Shown: in pieces, positions 9,162-19,102 of the stretch
Position numbering within the stretch: the stretch's first letter is position 1
Layout: each line of letters opens with the position of its first letter
Assembly: GCA_015071005.1 (NCBI GenBank)
Contig: SVIG01000002.1
Span: 1 to 64,000, forward strand
Direction of reading: 5' to 3'
Length of the DNA stretch: 64,000 nucleotides
Source: Clostridiales bacterium
Lineage (GTDB): Bacteria; Bacillota; Clostridia; Christensenellales; Borkfalkiaceae
The notes under the pieces: generated by a model
What the model saw: the letters and a program-made list of their open reading frames with translations, nothing else
Told to the model about the DNA's origin: nothing
Database searches by the model: none
Program-made: the position numbers and the translations under genes

Positions 9162-10241
9162 ATGAAACAGTTTAACGTCGGTGTCATCGGCGCAACGGGT
9201 ATGGTCGGTCAGCGCTTTATGCTCTTGCTTGAAAACCATCCTTGGTTTAACGTAGTCGTTTTGGCGGCATCCGCTCGCTCGGCTGGGAAAACGTACAAAG
9301 AAGCAGTCGGCGAAAAATGGGCTTTCGACGTAGAAATGCCTAAAAAATATCAAGACATGATCGTTATGGACGCGGAAAACGATATGGACGAAATCGCGAA
9401 AAAGGTAGATTTCGTGTTCTGCGCAGTCAATATGGACAAAGCAAAAATCCGCGCGTTGGAAGAAGCGTACGCGAAAAAGGAAGTGCCCGTCGTTTCCAAC
9501 AACTCCGCACACCGCTTTACGGCGGACGTGCCGATGGTCATCCCCGAAATCAACCCCGAACACGTGGAAGTCATCGCTTCGCAGCGTGAAAGACTTGGCA
9601 CGAAGCGCGGCTTTATCGCCGTAAAATCTAACTGTTCGCTTCAATCCTACGTACCCCTTCTTCATCCGTTGAAAGCATTTGGAATCAAGGAAGCGGCGGT
9701 TTGCACCTATCAAGCGATCTCGGGCGCAGGCAAGACCTTCAAAACAATGCCCGAAATTTTGGATAACGTAATCCCCTACATCGGCGGCGAAGAGGAAAAG
9801 AGCGAAAAAGAACCTCTCAAAATTTGGGGTAGCGTTGAAAAGGGCGAAATCGTTTCCGCTACTTCCCCTTCCATCACGGCGCAATGTTTGCGCGTACCCG
9901 TTTCCGACGGGCATACGGCGGCTGTGTTCGTAAAATTCGAAAACAAGCCCACGAAGGAAGAAATCCTCTCCGCTTGGGCGAACTTCAAGGGCGAACCGCA
10001 AGCGCTTAAACTTCCTTCCGCCCCCGAACAGTTCTTGCAATATTTCGAAGAGGATAACCGTCCCCAAGCAAAGCTTGACAGAATGGCAGGCAACGGTATG
10101 AGCGTAACGGTGGGCAGACTTCGCGAAGACGTAGTTTTCGACTACAAGTTCGTCGGACTTTCGCACAACACCCTGCGCGGCGCGGCAGGCGGCGCGGTAT
10201 TGCTCGCGGAATTGCTCGCGGCAAAGGGCTATTTCGACTAA
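9162..10241 (+). CDS. asd: Aspartate-semialdehyde dehydrogenase
   Basis: GVIGATGMVGQRFMLLL, SNCSLQSYVPLLHPL, AISGAGKTF; precedes dapA/dapB. Confidence 0.96.
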   Translation: MKQFNVGVIGATGMVGQRFMLLLENHPWFNVVVLAASARSAGKTYKEAVGEKWAFDVEMPKKYQDMIVMDAENDMDEIAKKVDFVFCAVNMDKAKIRALEEAYAKKEVPVVSNNSAHRFTADVPMVIPEINPEHVEVIASQRERLGTKRGFIAVKSNCSLQSYVPLLHPLKAFGIKEAAVCTYQAISGAGKTFKTMPEILDNVIPYIGGEEEKSEKEPLKIWGSVEKGEIVSATSPSITAQCLRVPVSDGHTAAVFVKFENKPTKEEILSAWANFKGEPQALKLPSAPEQFLQYFEEDNRPQAKLDRMAGNGMSVTVGRLREDVVFDYKFVGLSHNTLRGAAGGAVLLAELLAAKGYFD

Positions 10242-10300
10242 ACCGTTTTCACGGAAACAAACAAGTTTGAATAAGATAAATCACAGGGAGTAATCAAGAT

Positions 10301-11191
10301 ATGAAAGGATTTTTTAAGGGTAGCGCAACGGCAATCATTACGCCGTTCAATGAAACGGGCGTAAATTACGACGCGTTTGGGAAAATGATCGAGCACCAAA
10401 TTCAAGGCGGCACGGACGCAATCGTCTTCCTTGGCACGACGGGCGAACCGTCCACCATGAGCTTTGCGGAAGAACACGTGCTTATGGAATATGCGGTGAA
10501 GAAAGTCGCAGGCCGCGCGAAGGTAATTTTTGGTTGCGGCAGCAACAACACCGCCGACGCGATCATGACCGCGCAAAAGGCGGAAAGCTACGGCGCGGAC
10601 GGCTTACTCGCCGTCACCCCCTACTACAACAAGTGCACGCAAAACGGTTTGGTAGCGTACTATAAAGCGATTTGCGAATCGGTATCCATTCCCGTAATCG
10701 CGTACAACGTACCTGGGAGAACGGGCGTAGAAATCCAACCCGCAACGATGGCAAAAATCGCGGAAATCCCCAATATCGCAGGAATCAAGGACGCAGGCGG
10801 CAATATGAGCAAGACAATGGAAACCTTCCGCCTTGTCCGCGAAAAGTGCGACGTATATTCGGGCGAAGACGCGCTGAACTTGCCCATTCTTCTTTGCGGC
10901 GGCGCAGGCGTTATTTCCGTGCTTTCGAATATCGTTCCCGCGAAAGTAAAAAAGCTTTGCACCCTTGCGTTCGAAGGCAAGCTTGACGAAGCGGTTGCGC
11001 TCAATGACAAACTTTTGCCTTTGGCAAACGCGTGCTTTGTAGAAGTCAACCCGATCCCCGTCAAGGAAGCGATGAACCTGCTCGGCTTTGATGCAGGTAC
11101 GCCCCGCGCACCTTTGACAAAGATCGAAGACGCGAATAGAGAAAAGCTCGTATGCGCGATGAAGAACTTCGGTTTGGAGGTCAAGGCATGA
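10301..11191 (+). CDS. dapA: 4-hydroxy-tetrahydrodipicolinate synthase
   Basis: GTTGEPSTMSFAEEH, VTPYYNKCTQNGLVAYYKAI, YNVPGRTGVEI, GIKDAGG. Confidence 0.97.
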   Translation: MKGFFKGSATAIITPFNETGVNYDAFGKMIEHQIQGGTDAIVFLGTTGEPSTMSFAEEHVLMEYAVKKVAGRAKVIFGCGSNNTADAIMTAQKAESYGADGLLAVTPYYNKCTQNGLVAYYKAICESVSIPVIAYNVPGRTGVEIQPATMAKIAEIPNIAGIKDAGGNMSKTMETFRLVREKCDVYSGEDALNLPILLCGGAGVISVLSNIVPAKVKKLCTLAFEGKLDEAVALNDKLLPLANACFVEVNPIPVKEAMNLLGFDAGTPRAPLTKIEDANREKLVCAMKNFGLEVKA

Positions 11192-11949
11192 GCGTAAGAA
11201 TCATCATTTGCGGCGCTTGCGGTAAGATGGGCGGCAACGTTTTATCCCTTTTGGAAAACGATCCCGAAGCCACCGCAGTATGCGGCGTGGATTTGTATCC
11301 AAAGGAAATCGGCATACCCGTGTACGCGTCCTTTGCGGATATTAAGGAAGAAGCGGACGTGATTATCGACTTCTCTTCCCCCATCGGCTTAACCGAGCGT
11401 TTGGAATATGCAAAGACGCACAAGCTCGGCATCGTACTCGCTTCCACGGGTTTCTCGGCGGAAGATTTGAAGACGATAGACAACTACTCGAAAGAAGTAG
11501 CAATTTTCAAAACGGCAAACCTTTCCCTTGGCGTAAACTTGATGCAAGCGCTTATCAAAGCGGCTGCGGAAGTGCTTGGGGACAGCTATGACGTAGAAAT
11601 CATCGAGCGTCATCATAACTTGAAAAAAGACGCGCCGAGCGGCACGGCTTTGATGCTTGCGGACACGATCAACGAAGCGTTCGACAACCAAAAACAGTAC
11701 GTGAACGGTCGCGACGGGATTGTCGGCGCGAGAGAAAAGAGCGAGATTGGGATTCACGCGGTACGCGGCGGCACAATCGTGGGCGAACACGAAGTTATGT
11801 TTGCAGGCGAAGACGAAATCATTACGATTTCGCACAGCGCAAGATCCAAGCGTATATTTGCAGTCGGCGCGATCCGTGCGGCGAAGTTTTTACCTCAAAA
11901 ACAAGCAGGCATGTACGAGATGAAAGATCTTTTAGCGGAAGAAAAATAA
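11188..11949 (+). CDS. dapB: 4-hydroxy-tetrahydrodipicolinate reductase
   Basis: ATGA overlap with dapA; GACGKMGGNVLSLL, EIIERHHNLKKDAPSGTALML, GREKSEIGIHAVRGGTIVGEHEV-type motif. Confidence 0.97.
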   Translation: MSVRIIICGACGKMGGNVLSLLENDPEATAVCGVDLYPKEIGIPVYASFADIKEEADVIIDFSSPIGLTERLEYAKTHKLGIVLASTGFSAEDLKTIDNYSKEVAIFKTANLSLGVNLMQALIKAAAEVLGDSYDVEIIERHHNLKKDAPSGTALMLADTINEAFDNQKQYVNGRDGIVGAREKSEIGIHAVRGGTIVGEHEVMFAGEDEIITISHSARSKRIFAVGAIRAAKFLPQKQAGMYEMKDLLAEEK

Positions 11950-11963
11950 AAAACATTCACATA

Positions 11964-11997
11964 AAAGACACGGCGTATGGTAATACGCCGTGTCTTT
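11964..11997. terminator. Terminator after dapB
   Basis: aaagacacggcgtat-ggta-atacgccgtgtcttt, 15-bp perfect stem. Confidence 0.85.
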
Positions 11998-11999
11998 TA

Positions 12000-12584
12000 T
12001 TAATCATTATTTATCTCACTCAAAAGCTGTGTCAACGGAGTTTGTAAAATCTCTCTTTCCTTTTCTTCAAATTCTTCTTTCGTTATTTCTCCCTTTTCAA
12101 AAAGTGCTTGCCATTCTGCCAATCTATACATATGATTAACAATTTTTTCTTCCAGTTTTTTTCTCCTTTCCCAACGTTTAGAATTTCCTATCACAGTATA
12201 TTGCAATACAAATATAACGCCAAAAAACATCTCCAACAAAAGCAGTGTAACAAGCGGAAATATTAAGCTAATTATGTATAAAACAAAATGAATAGGCAAT
12301 AACACTACGTATAATAATAATCGAAGGAATCCGTTATCTATATCGGATATAAAGGCTATTTCTCCACCTTCTTGCAAAAAAGAAAGAACCAATAAAAATC
12401 CGTAAATTGATAAATATATACCATAAAAGCAAAGAAAAACAAGATAACACGGAAAAAGACACACATACCAAGCAGTTTCTTTAATCCTATCAAAATAGCC
12501 TATCACCACATCTTCATTGCATTTTTCTATTAATCCCTTATGACGTGCTCTAGAAAATTCCAATTTAATAACCATTTGTATCAT
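12000..12584 (-). CDS. Membrane protein with SHOCT-like C-terminus
   Basis: Several hydrophobic segments; C-terminal RLAEWQALFEKGEITKEEFEEKEREIL resembles short SHOCT-type motifs. Confidence 0.6.
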   Translation of the reverse strand: MIQMVIKLEFSRARHKGLIEKCNEDVVIGYFDRIKETAWYVCLFPCYLVFLCFYGIYLSIYGFLLVLSFLQEGGEIAFISDIDNGFLRLLLYVVLLPIHFVLYIISLIFPLVTLLLLEMFFGVIFVLQYTVIGNSKRWERRKKLEEKIVNHMYRLAEWQALFEKGEITKEEFEEKEREILQTPLTQLLSEINND

Positions 12585-13120
12585 ACTCCTAATAAAGTTA
12601 ATGTCTTTATAATATCTTTCATAAGCGGATCATTTGCTAATTCACTCAAGACTTTTTGCGATTTTCTACCAATAAACATAATACTTATTCCCAAAGTGAG
12701 AACTATCCCTAGTACATTCGAAATTGCTCTCCACTTTCTAGCTCTTTGAAAACGTCGTTTATTCTTCAAGCTTAAACCTTTGCTAAACTCTCGAAATTCT
12801 GGCATATTCGACATTAAATAATCATATGTTTGTGGATCGCACAGCGTATTCTCAAAGAGTTTCGCTAAATTTTTTTCAAAAGAATTCGTATTCAAATAAG
12901 AAAAGAGTACTCTTAAAATTATATTCGGATAGAAATAATCTAACAATTTGAGCACATAATCGGTGGATATATCCCCTATTATCTTTAGCTCTTCAAACAA
13001 TATTTCTTCTAAATCGTTCATCATCGCTTTATCATCCACTAATGTAAACGTATATGGAAGTAGGGCTTTGTATTTTTCGTTTTTTTCAATTATTAACTCT
13101 TTTATTCTTTCACTTGTCAC
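12581..13120 (-). CDS. Hypothetical protein with one predicted TM segment
   Basis: ATGA overlap with 12000..12584; hydrophobic AISNVLGIVLTLGISIMFIG. Confidence 0.6.
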   Translation of the reverse strand: MTSERIKELIIEKNEKYKALLPYTFTLVDDKAMMNDLEEILFEELKIIGDISTDYVLKLLDYFYPNIILRVLFSYLNTNSFEKNLAKLFENTLCDPQTYDYLMSNMPEFREFSKGLSLKNKRRFQRARKWRAISNVLGIVLTLGISIMFIGRKSQKVLSELANDPLMKDIIKTLTLLGV

Positions 13121-13181
13121 ATTTTACCTCTTCTCGATTAAAAACAATAGTTTTTTCCTACAATTTTTCGCTTTTACTTTT

Positions 13182-13200
13182 ATATCCCGAAATGGGATAT
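13182..13200. promoter_or_regulatory. Palindromic operator-like site atatccc-gaaat-gggatat
   Basis: 7-bp perfect arms in the divergent intergenic region beside an XRE regulator. Confidence 0.6.
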
Positions 13201-13204
13201 TTTT

Positions 13205-13233
13205 ATTATACCAAAACGGTATAATACTGTCAA
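13205..13233 (-). promoter_or_regulatory. Consensus sigma-A-type promoter TTGACA-N17-TATAAT, overlapped by palindrome ttatacc-aaaac-ggtataa (13206-13224)
   Basis: Read directly on the minus strand: TTGACAgtattataccgttttggTATAAT. Confidence 0.8.
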
Positions 13234-13255
13234 GAGGTTTTGAAAATTTTTGCTT

Positions 13256-13462
13256 ATGAGATTACGAGAATTACGAAAAAAGAAAAGAAAATCACAGATT
13301 GCCTTGGGTCTTGATTTAGATATGAGTCAAAACACTATTAGCCGATATGAAACGGGCGAGCGTGAAGCAGACTACGCCACTTTAATTAAATTTGCCGACT
13401 ATTTTAACGTATCCATTGATTATCTTTTAGAGCGTACCGACAATCCAAAAATGAATAAATAA
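13256..13462 (+). CDS. Short XRE-family HTH transcriptional regulator
   Basis: MRLRELRKKKRKSQIALGLDLDMSQNTISRYETGEREADYATLIKFADYFNVSIDYLL; ATG at 13256 preferred over TTG at 13250. Confidence 0.92.
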   Translation: MRLRELRKKKRKSQIALGLDLDMSQNTISRYETGEREADYATLIKFADYFNVSIDYLLERTDNPKMNK

Positions 13463-13469
13463 CAAAATA

Positions 13470-13501
13470 CCGCCCCCGAAGCCGTTTGGCTTCGGGGGCG
13501 G
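13470..13501. terminator. Bidirectional terminator
   Basis: ccgcccccgaagcc-gttt-ggcttcgggggcgg between convergent genes. Confidence 0.85.
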
Positions 13502-13523
13502 TTTGTTATCTTTCCGTATGTTT

Positions 13524-15164
13524 TTACAAGCTTGCAATCGCTTTATCCAATCTCGCAATCGTTCTCTCTTTACCCAAAATTTGCATAATCGTCCAAAGGT
13601 CGGGCGTGTTGGAAAGTCCCGTCGTGGCGATACGGAGCATTTCCGCTACATCCGATACGTTGCCGGGGTATGCCGTCGGATCGGCTTTGTACGCTTTCAT
13701 ATCCGTCGCAAAACCGTTCGTCGATGCCACCGCTTTTACCTTTTCAAACCACGCTTGCATATCGTCCGCGTAATCGTAAGTCGCTTTGAAACCTTCAAGC
13801 ACCGTCTTTACTACCGCGCTATCAAAACGATACTCGTATACGGGCGCGAACGTGTTGTCAAAGAAGTACGCGAGCATTTCCACCGCTTGCTTTGCGCAAA
13901 TGAAGTCCTTTCTGCGTTTCTTGCCGCCGATACCCATGCAAAGAGTGAGAATTTTAAGCATATATTCCTTATCCGCAAAATACGACTTTTGTTCGTCCGT
14001 ACCGAATTCGTCCGTCCAGTCCTTCATGAAATCAAACGCTTCTTCCGCGGAAAGGGTCGCGAAATGGGTTTTGGAAATATCGTTGAGCTTCAAAATATCG
14101 AAAAGCGCGCCGCTCTTGCCCATTTTGCCAATCGAATACTTGAATTCGTCCAAAGGCTTATCGGGGCATTTCAAGAGCCATTCTTCGAAGTTGGAGTTCA
14201 AAAGCGTCATCATGTACGTTCTCACCGCTTGGGGATGATAGCCCTGCTCGCGATAGAAGGTGAGCGACGCTTCGGGGTCTTTACGCTTGGAAAGTTTTCT
14301 ACGCGTTTCCCCGTCGATTTTTTGAATAGAACAGTTGTGACCGTATTTCGGGAGTTTGAAACCGAGCACTTTGAAAAGCTCGATATGGATAGGCAAGGAA
14401 GAAAGCCATTCTTCCCCGCGGATTACGAGCGTCGTACGCATAAAATGATCGTCAATCGCGTGTGCGAAGTGGTAAGTAGGAATCCCGTCCGATTTCAAGA
14501 TAACGACGTCTTGATTGTTTTCCGTGACCGTGATATCCCCTTTGACTTGGTCGCGGAAAGTATGCTTTACTTCCACGTCCCCTTGCGATTTCAAACGGAT
14601 AACGTAAGGCTTGCCCGCCGCCAAGTTCGCATAGATTTCTTCTTCCGTCAAATTGCGGCATTTCGCAAATTCGCCGTAATATCCAGGCAAAAGCTTATTT
14701 TCCGTTTGGTATTCGCGCGTTTTTTCCAAGTCTTCTTCCGTGCAGAAGCAAGGGTATGCAAGCCCGCGCTTAATCAAATCTTTCGCGTACGCGTGGTAGA
14801 TTTCCGCGCGTTGGCGTTGATAGTACGGACCGTACTCGCCGCAAAGGTCCGCGCCTTCGTCGAAGTTGACGCCGAAATATTTCAAGGAACGGTGGATAAC
14901 GTCCACAGCGCCTTCCACTTTACGTTTTTCGTCCGTGTCCTCAATACGCAAATAGAGCACGCCGCCGCTTTGGTGCGCGATACGCTCGTTTGCAAGCGCA
15001 ACGTACAAATTTCCCAAGTGCATAAAGCCCGTGGGACTAGGCGCAAGACGGGTGACCTGCGCGCCTTCGGGCAGGTTTCTTGCAGGATACTTGCTTTCGT
15101 AGTAATCAAGCGGTTTTACGTTCTCATCGGGAATGAGCGCTTCCGCAAGCTTGTTCAAATCCAT
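13524..15164 (-). CDS. gltX: Glutamyl-tRNA synthetase
   Basis: RLAPSPTGFMHLGNLYVAL (HIGH-like motif) and KLSKRKDPEASL (KMSKS-like motif). Confidence 0.95.
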   Translation of the reverse strand: MDLNKLAEALIPDENVKPLDYYESKYPARNLPEGAQVTRLAPSPTGFMHLGNLYVALANERIAHQSGGVLYLRIEDTDEKRKVEGAVDVIHRSLKYFGVNFDEGADLCGEYGPYYQRQRAEIYHAYAKDLIKRGLAYPCFCTEEDLEKTREYQTENKLLPGYYGEFAKCRNLTEEEIYANLAAGKPYVIRLKSQGDVEVKHTFRDQVKGDITVTENNQDVVILKSDGIPTYHFAHAIDDHFMRTTLVIRGEEWLSSLPIHIELFKVLGFKLPKYGHNCSIQKIDGETRRKLSKRKDPEASLTFYREQGYHPQAVRTYMMTLLNSNFEEWLLKCPDKPLDEFKYSIGKMGKSGALFDILKLNDISKTHFATLSAEEAFDFMKDWTDEFGTDEQKSYFADKEYMLKILTLCMGIGGKKRRKDFICAKQAVEMLAYFFDNTFAPVYEYRFDSAVVKTVLEGFKATYDYADDMQAWFEKVKAVASTNGFATDMKAYKADPTAYPGNVSDVAEMLRIATTGLSNTPDLWTIMQILGKERTIARLDKAIASL

Positions 15165-15236
15165 AATCTATACCTTCTTTTCTTTATTTTCCTGTTTATT
15201 TTATCACGCGCGAATGGGAATGTCAAACGCTTTGCC

Positions 15237-16289
15237 TTACAGCGCAAAAAAATCCGCGTTCTTATAATCGATTTCGTACAAACCGTTTTCTATGCCGTGC
15301 ACGATCTCGACAATCTTCTCGCAAAGGGGCGTTTCTACGCCGACGCGTTTCCCTTCTTGTACGACAAGTCCGTCGATATAATCGATTTCGCATTTTCGGC
15401 CGCTTTGCACGTCTTTGAGCATACCGGATACGAGTTTTTTATGTTTTTTCATAGCAATCGGGAGTACCATGTACGCGATGAACCGCTTAAACGGCGTTTT
15501 TCCGCCGAGCAGTTTTTCCATATCGTGCCCTTGCATTTTTGCAAGCGTGACACCGCTCGCTTTCGCTACGTCCATACACTCTCGAAGCACCCCAAGCGCA
15601 AGCTTTCTCGTTTTGCGCTTTTTCGCGACTTCGCCAAAGGTCATGCCCGTCACAACGGACAACCCTGAAAACGCCGCGTTAATCGCAAGCTTCGACCATC
15701 TCGCACCGAGCAAATTATCGGTGGTTTTAACAAACTCCGCATTCCCCGTCGCATTTTGGACGTAGGACAAAATTTCCTTCAAAAGCAGCAGGGCTTTCCC
15801 GTCGTTTTTATAGCCGCCCACTTCCATGCTCATGGCTTCGATTTTGGAAGTCAACGCGACCCTGCCCCCACCGATGAAGGTTGCGCCGTAGGAAGTCGCC
15901 GCACCGTAGATGCGCGCATTCCCAAGGATTTCCGCCACGGAAGGCTCGGGCAAACCGTTTTGCGTGGTACAAATCACACCGTCCGCGCTCAATTTTTCTT
16001 GGAGCATGGAAACGATTTCCGCGTTATGGCGCTGCTTGGTCATCAGGAAAATCACGTCGTAATTTCCCCCCATTTCGTTAGGATACAAGGCGTTCACTTT
16101 TACGTTGATTTCCGTATTATCCCCTTCGCAAACAATGGTCGCGCCGTCCTTTTTCATACCTTCAACGTGCGCTTGATTGCGCGTGATCAGCTCGACCTTT
16201 TCCAAACCGCCCTTTGTGAGCAGCGCACCCAAAATCGTGCCCATCGCGCCTGCGCCGTAGATGGCGATTTTCGCTTCCTGCGCCGTCAT
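15237..16289 (-). CDS. Ketopantoate reductase PanE/ApbA-like protein
   Basis: KIAIYGAGAMGTILGALLTKGG, LMTKQRHNAEIV, CTTQNGLPEP; start MTAQEAKIA at 16289 preferred. Confidence 0.85.
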   Translation of the reverse strand: MTAQEAKIAIYGAGAMGTILGALLTKGGLEKVELITRNQAHVEGMKKDGATIVCEGDNTEINVKVNALYPNEMGGNYDVIFLMTKQRHNAEIVSMLQEKLSADGVICTTQNGLPEPSVAEILGNARIYGAATSYGATFIGGGRVALTSKIEAMSMEVGGYKNDGKALLLLKEILSYVQNATGNAEFVKTTDNLLGARWSKLAINAAFSGLSVVTGMTFGEVAKKRKTRKLALGVLRECMDVAKASGVTLAKMQGHDMEKLLGGKTPFKRFIAYMVLPIAMKKHKKLVSGMLKDVQSGRKCEIDYIDGLVVQEGKRVGVETPLCEKIVEIVHGIENGLYEIDYKNADFFAL

Positions 16290-16801
16290 TTTCCCAGCGC
16301 CTTTATGACGGTTTCCACTGATTTTGCAATCGTGTCCCCGCACAATTCCACAATGACGTCCGCATACTTTTCGTATAAGGGCGTACGCTCGTTGAACAAG
16401 TCTTTGAGTGTAAAACCTTCTTTAAGCGCAACGCCGCGTTTTACCAAGTCCCCCAAGCGCTTTTCAATCACTTCAAAGGGGAGCTTTAAGTACACGACCG
16501 TACCCATTTCTTTCAATTTTTGCATCGCGTAATCGCGATAAATCACGCTACCGCCCGTCGCGATGACGCAACGATCGGCGCAAAGCTCGGAATTGACCTT
16601 TGCTTCGATATCCAAAAAGGCTTCCCTACCCACTTCGGCGATAATCTCGCTCAAACGCTTGCCTTCACGCGCGACAATAACGCTATCGCTATCAATGTAG
16701 CCGTAGCCGATCGCCTCGGAAATTTCCGTGCCGATCGTCGTTTTTCCGCAACCGGGCATACCGATTAAAATGATATTGTTCTTTCTCATATTACGCTCCA
16801 A
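16286..16801 (-). CDS. aroK: Shikimate kinase
   Basis: NIILIGMPGCGKTTIGTEISEAIGYGYIDSDSVI, CVIATGGSVIYRDYAM. Confidence 0.92.
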   Translation of the reverse strand: MERNMRKNNIILIGMPGCGKTTIGTEISEAIGYGYIDSDSVIVAREGKRLSEIIAEVGREAFLDIEAKVNSELCADRCVIATGGSVIYRDYAMQKLKEMGTVVYLKLPFEVIEKRLGDLVKRGVALKEGFTLKDLFNERTPLYEKYADVIVELCGDTIAKSVETVIKALGK

Positions 16802-17198
16802 ATACTCTTTTTAAGCTACCCAAAATGTCCGCGTCCGCAGGCGCCCATTCTTCTTCGTTCAAGTCCTTCGGGGCAATCCAAGCATAGCTTTCGTGTTCGT
16901 TCAAGACAAAATCCGAACGCATTTCGCACTCGTACACCGAAAGCGTGATGATAAAATCGGGATATTCAAAGGTGTGGCAAGCATACAAGCCGCCCACCGA
17001 AACGTCCATATTCAGCTCCTCTTTCAGCTCGCGCTTGACCGCGTCCTCACCGCGTTCCCCATCCTCGATTTTGCCGCCCGGGAATTCGTATTTATGCGCG
17101 ACGTACGGATACGGGGAAGCCCCTCTCTTCGTCGCAAAAATTTTTCCGTTCTCGAAAAGCAACGCCGCCGCCACTTTTACATGTTTTTTCTCGTTCAT
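16791..17198 (-). CDS. NUDIX hydrolase, MutT-like
   Basis: Nudix box GGKIEDGERGEDAVKRELKEELNMDV. Confidence 0.92.
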   Translation of the reverse strand: MNEKKHVKVAAALLFENGKIFATKRGASPYPYVAHKYEFPGGKIEDGERGEDAVKRELKEELNMDVSVGGLYACHTFEYPDFIITLSVYECEMRSDFVLNEHESYAWIAPKDLNEEEWAPADADILGSLKRVFGA

Positions 17199-17213
17199 AT
17201 TCTCTAACCCTTT

Positions 17214-17945
17214 TTAATCGTGTCTTTCGTCAGAATCGTACACTTCACAAAATCTTGCCGATTTAGACGGAAGTTCGCCCCCTGCATACAAATGCCCCGT
17301 ATCGCCGAAAGCGCAGCAACGGAACACGGAAACTCCTTCCCTGCGTTCTTCCGTATACAGCGTCGTGACCGACGTGGGCAACGCGCAAAAATGGTGGGTA
17401 AGCACCACGGGCGAAATATTGCAAAGGTGGGATAACAGCACCATTTCCAAACCAAAGTGACAGAAAAATGCAATCGTGTCCGTATTCGGCTTTACGACCT
17501 TATAAAAATTCCCTTCCCGTTTATAGCCGTGCTTTTCCAAGAGTTCGTCCAAAGAATTCGTGACGTTTTTATACGCCTTTTCCATATCCGAATCTTGATA
17601 AAAATCATGCTCGAGCCACTTGTCTTTATCGTACATTTTGGGTAAATTCGTCCAAAAGGAAGGGAGCATGTCCCAAAGTATCCCCTTTTTTTCTCCCGAC
17701 GGAAGCGTAAAAGGCACGCCGAATTCTTGCAGCCAATCGTAAATTATAACGTCTTTTTCTTTGCCCTGCGCCTTGGCAACGTAATCGCAAGTATGCTTGG
17801 CTCTGCCCAAGGGCGAAGAATAGAAATAATCGATTTTTTCGTCCTTGTAGCGCTTGGCAAGTAGCGCCGCCTCGCGGTGTCCCTTTTCCGTCAAGGTATC
17901 GCGCTCGTAATCGGGGTCGCCGTGGCGAATGATGAATATTCTCAT
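17214..17945 (-). CDS. Histidine phosphatase (phosphoglycerate mutase-like) family protein
   Basis: MRIFIIRHGDPDYERDTLTEKGHREAALLA; YSSPLGRAKHT. Confidence 0.9.
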   Translation of the reverse strand: MRIFIIRHGDPDYERDTLTEKGHREAALLAKRYKDEKIDYFYSSPLGRAKHTCDYVAKAQGKEKDVIIYDWLQEFGVPFTLPSGEKKGILWDMLPSFWTNLPKMYDKDKWLEHDFYQDSDMEKAYKNVTNSLDELLEKHGYKREGNFYKVVKPNTDTIAFFCHFGLEMVLLSHLCNISPVVLTHHFCALPTSVTTLYTEERREGVSVFRCCAFGDTGHLYAGGELPSKSARFCEVYDSDERHD

Positions 17946-19060
17946 CGCACTTCCTCCATAAAATACCCAAGAATGGAATTTTGCACGTACAAATATTCAT
18001 CCTTGATGCGAAGATTATCCTCGTCCAAATCCAAATACTTGATTGTTTGCTTGATCGCGTTTGGATAATCCTCCCCAATCGACGTGCCGAATTTTTCTTG
18101 ATATTCCTTCATCGAAACGCCTTTCGACGTGCGCAACGCGAGCATAATAAACTCGAATTTTGCGTCGTTTACGTCCACTTCCTCGCTCGTAACCGCAGGG
18201 AAGAAACCAGAAATTAAACATTTCATATACTCGTCCAAATCGAAGGTATTCGTAAACCGTCTACCTGCAATAAACGAGCTTGCCGAAACGCCGACGCCGA
18301 TATATTCGCCGCGCTTCCAATAATTCCAATTATGCTTGCTTTCATAGCCAGGAATTGCGAAATTGGAAATCTCGTAGCGCTTAAAGCCCTTTTCTTCCAA
18401 AAGCTTACGCCCAAACTCGTACATTTCCGCGACCTCGTCGGAATCGGGCAGCTCGCCGTTGAGATAATCGGTGTAAATCGGAGTGCCGTCTTCCACCGTC
18501 AACGCGTACATGGATATGTGCTTTGACCCACAAGCCGCCGCGAGCTCGATCGTTTTTGCGATATCTTCCTTCGTTTGATTCTTCAAGCCGAGCATCACGT
18601 CCGTGCTAAAATTTTGCCCTTGCAAAAGGTTCGTTGCATACACGTAATCGCGTGCGTTATGAATTCTTCCAAGGTCGGCAAGTTGACTATCAATCGCCGT
18701 TTGAAGCCCAATGGAAAAACGGTTGATGCCTGCTTTTAAGTACGTTTCCACCTTCGCTTCGCCGATAGTACCGGGATTGAGCTCCAACGTGATTTCCGCG
18801 TTTTCTTTCAACTTGAAACAGCTCTTGATTTGGTTCATCGCGCCCAAAATCAGCTTCGGGGGGATATAGGACGGCGTACCGCCGCCGAAATACACGGTGT
18901 CAAACTCGTAATTTTTAAGTTCCTCTCCACGCATTTTCAATTCTTTATACAAGCACGCCATATACGCTTCGGCGTAATTGATTTTGTCGGGGTAGGACAC
19001 GAAATCGCAATAGCTACATTTGTGCCTACAAAAAGGAACGTGAATATAAATACCTGCCAT
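17942..19060 (-). CDS. hemW: HemW-like radical SAM protein
   Basis: MAGIYIHVPFCRHKCSYCDF (CxxxCxxC), FGGGTPSYIP, RFSIGLQTA; start at 19060 preferred because upstream ORF sequence runs into an intergenic repeat. Confidence 0.93.
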   Translation of the reverse strand: MAGIYIHVPFCRHKCSYCDFVSYPDKINYAEAYMACLYKELKMRGEELKNYEFDTVYFGGGTPSYIPPKLILGAMNQIKSCFKLKENAEITLELNPGTIGEAKVETYLKAGINRFSIGLQTAIDSQLADLGRIHNARDYVYATNLLQGQNFSTDVMLGLKNQTKEDIAKTIELAAACGSKHISMYALTVEDGTPIYTDYLNGELPDSDEVAEMYEFGRKLLEEKGFKRYEISNFAIPGYESKHNWNYWKRGEYIGVGVSASSFIAGRRFTNTFDLDEYMKCLISGFFPAVTSEEVDVNDAKFEFIMLALRTSKGVSMKEYQEKFGTSIGEDYPNAIKQTIKYLDLDEDNLRIKDEYLYVQNSILGYFMEEVR

Positions 19061-19102
19061 TTTATTTTTCTCCAAATAGTTAATGGTTGATGTTGGCGCA
19101 AT

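Noticed and set aside
9117-10166. 349-aa minus-strand ORF
   Set aside because: Antisense to asd, which has clear family motifs and a riboswitch upstream.
15164-15240. T-box leader for gltX
   Set aside because: The gap is only ~70 bp and shows no T-box motif.
13503-15668. 721-aa plus-strand ORF
   Set aside because: Antisense shadow of gltX and the ketopantoate reductase-like gene; long only because sense codons rarely create antisense stops. Composition (Arg/Phe/His-rich) is not protein-like.
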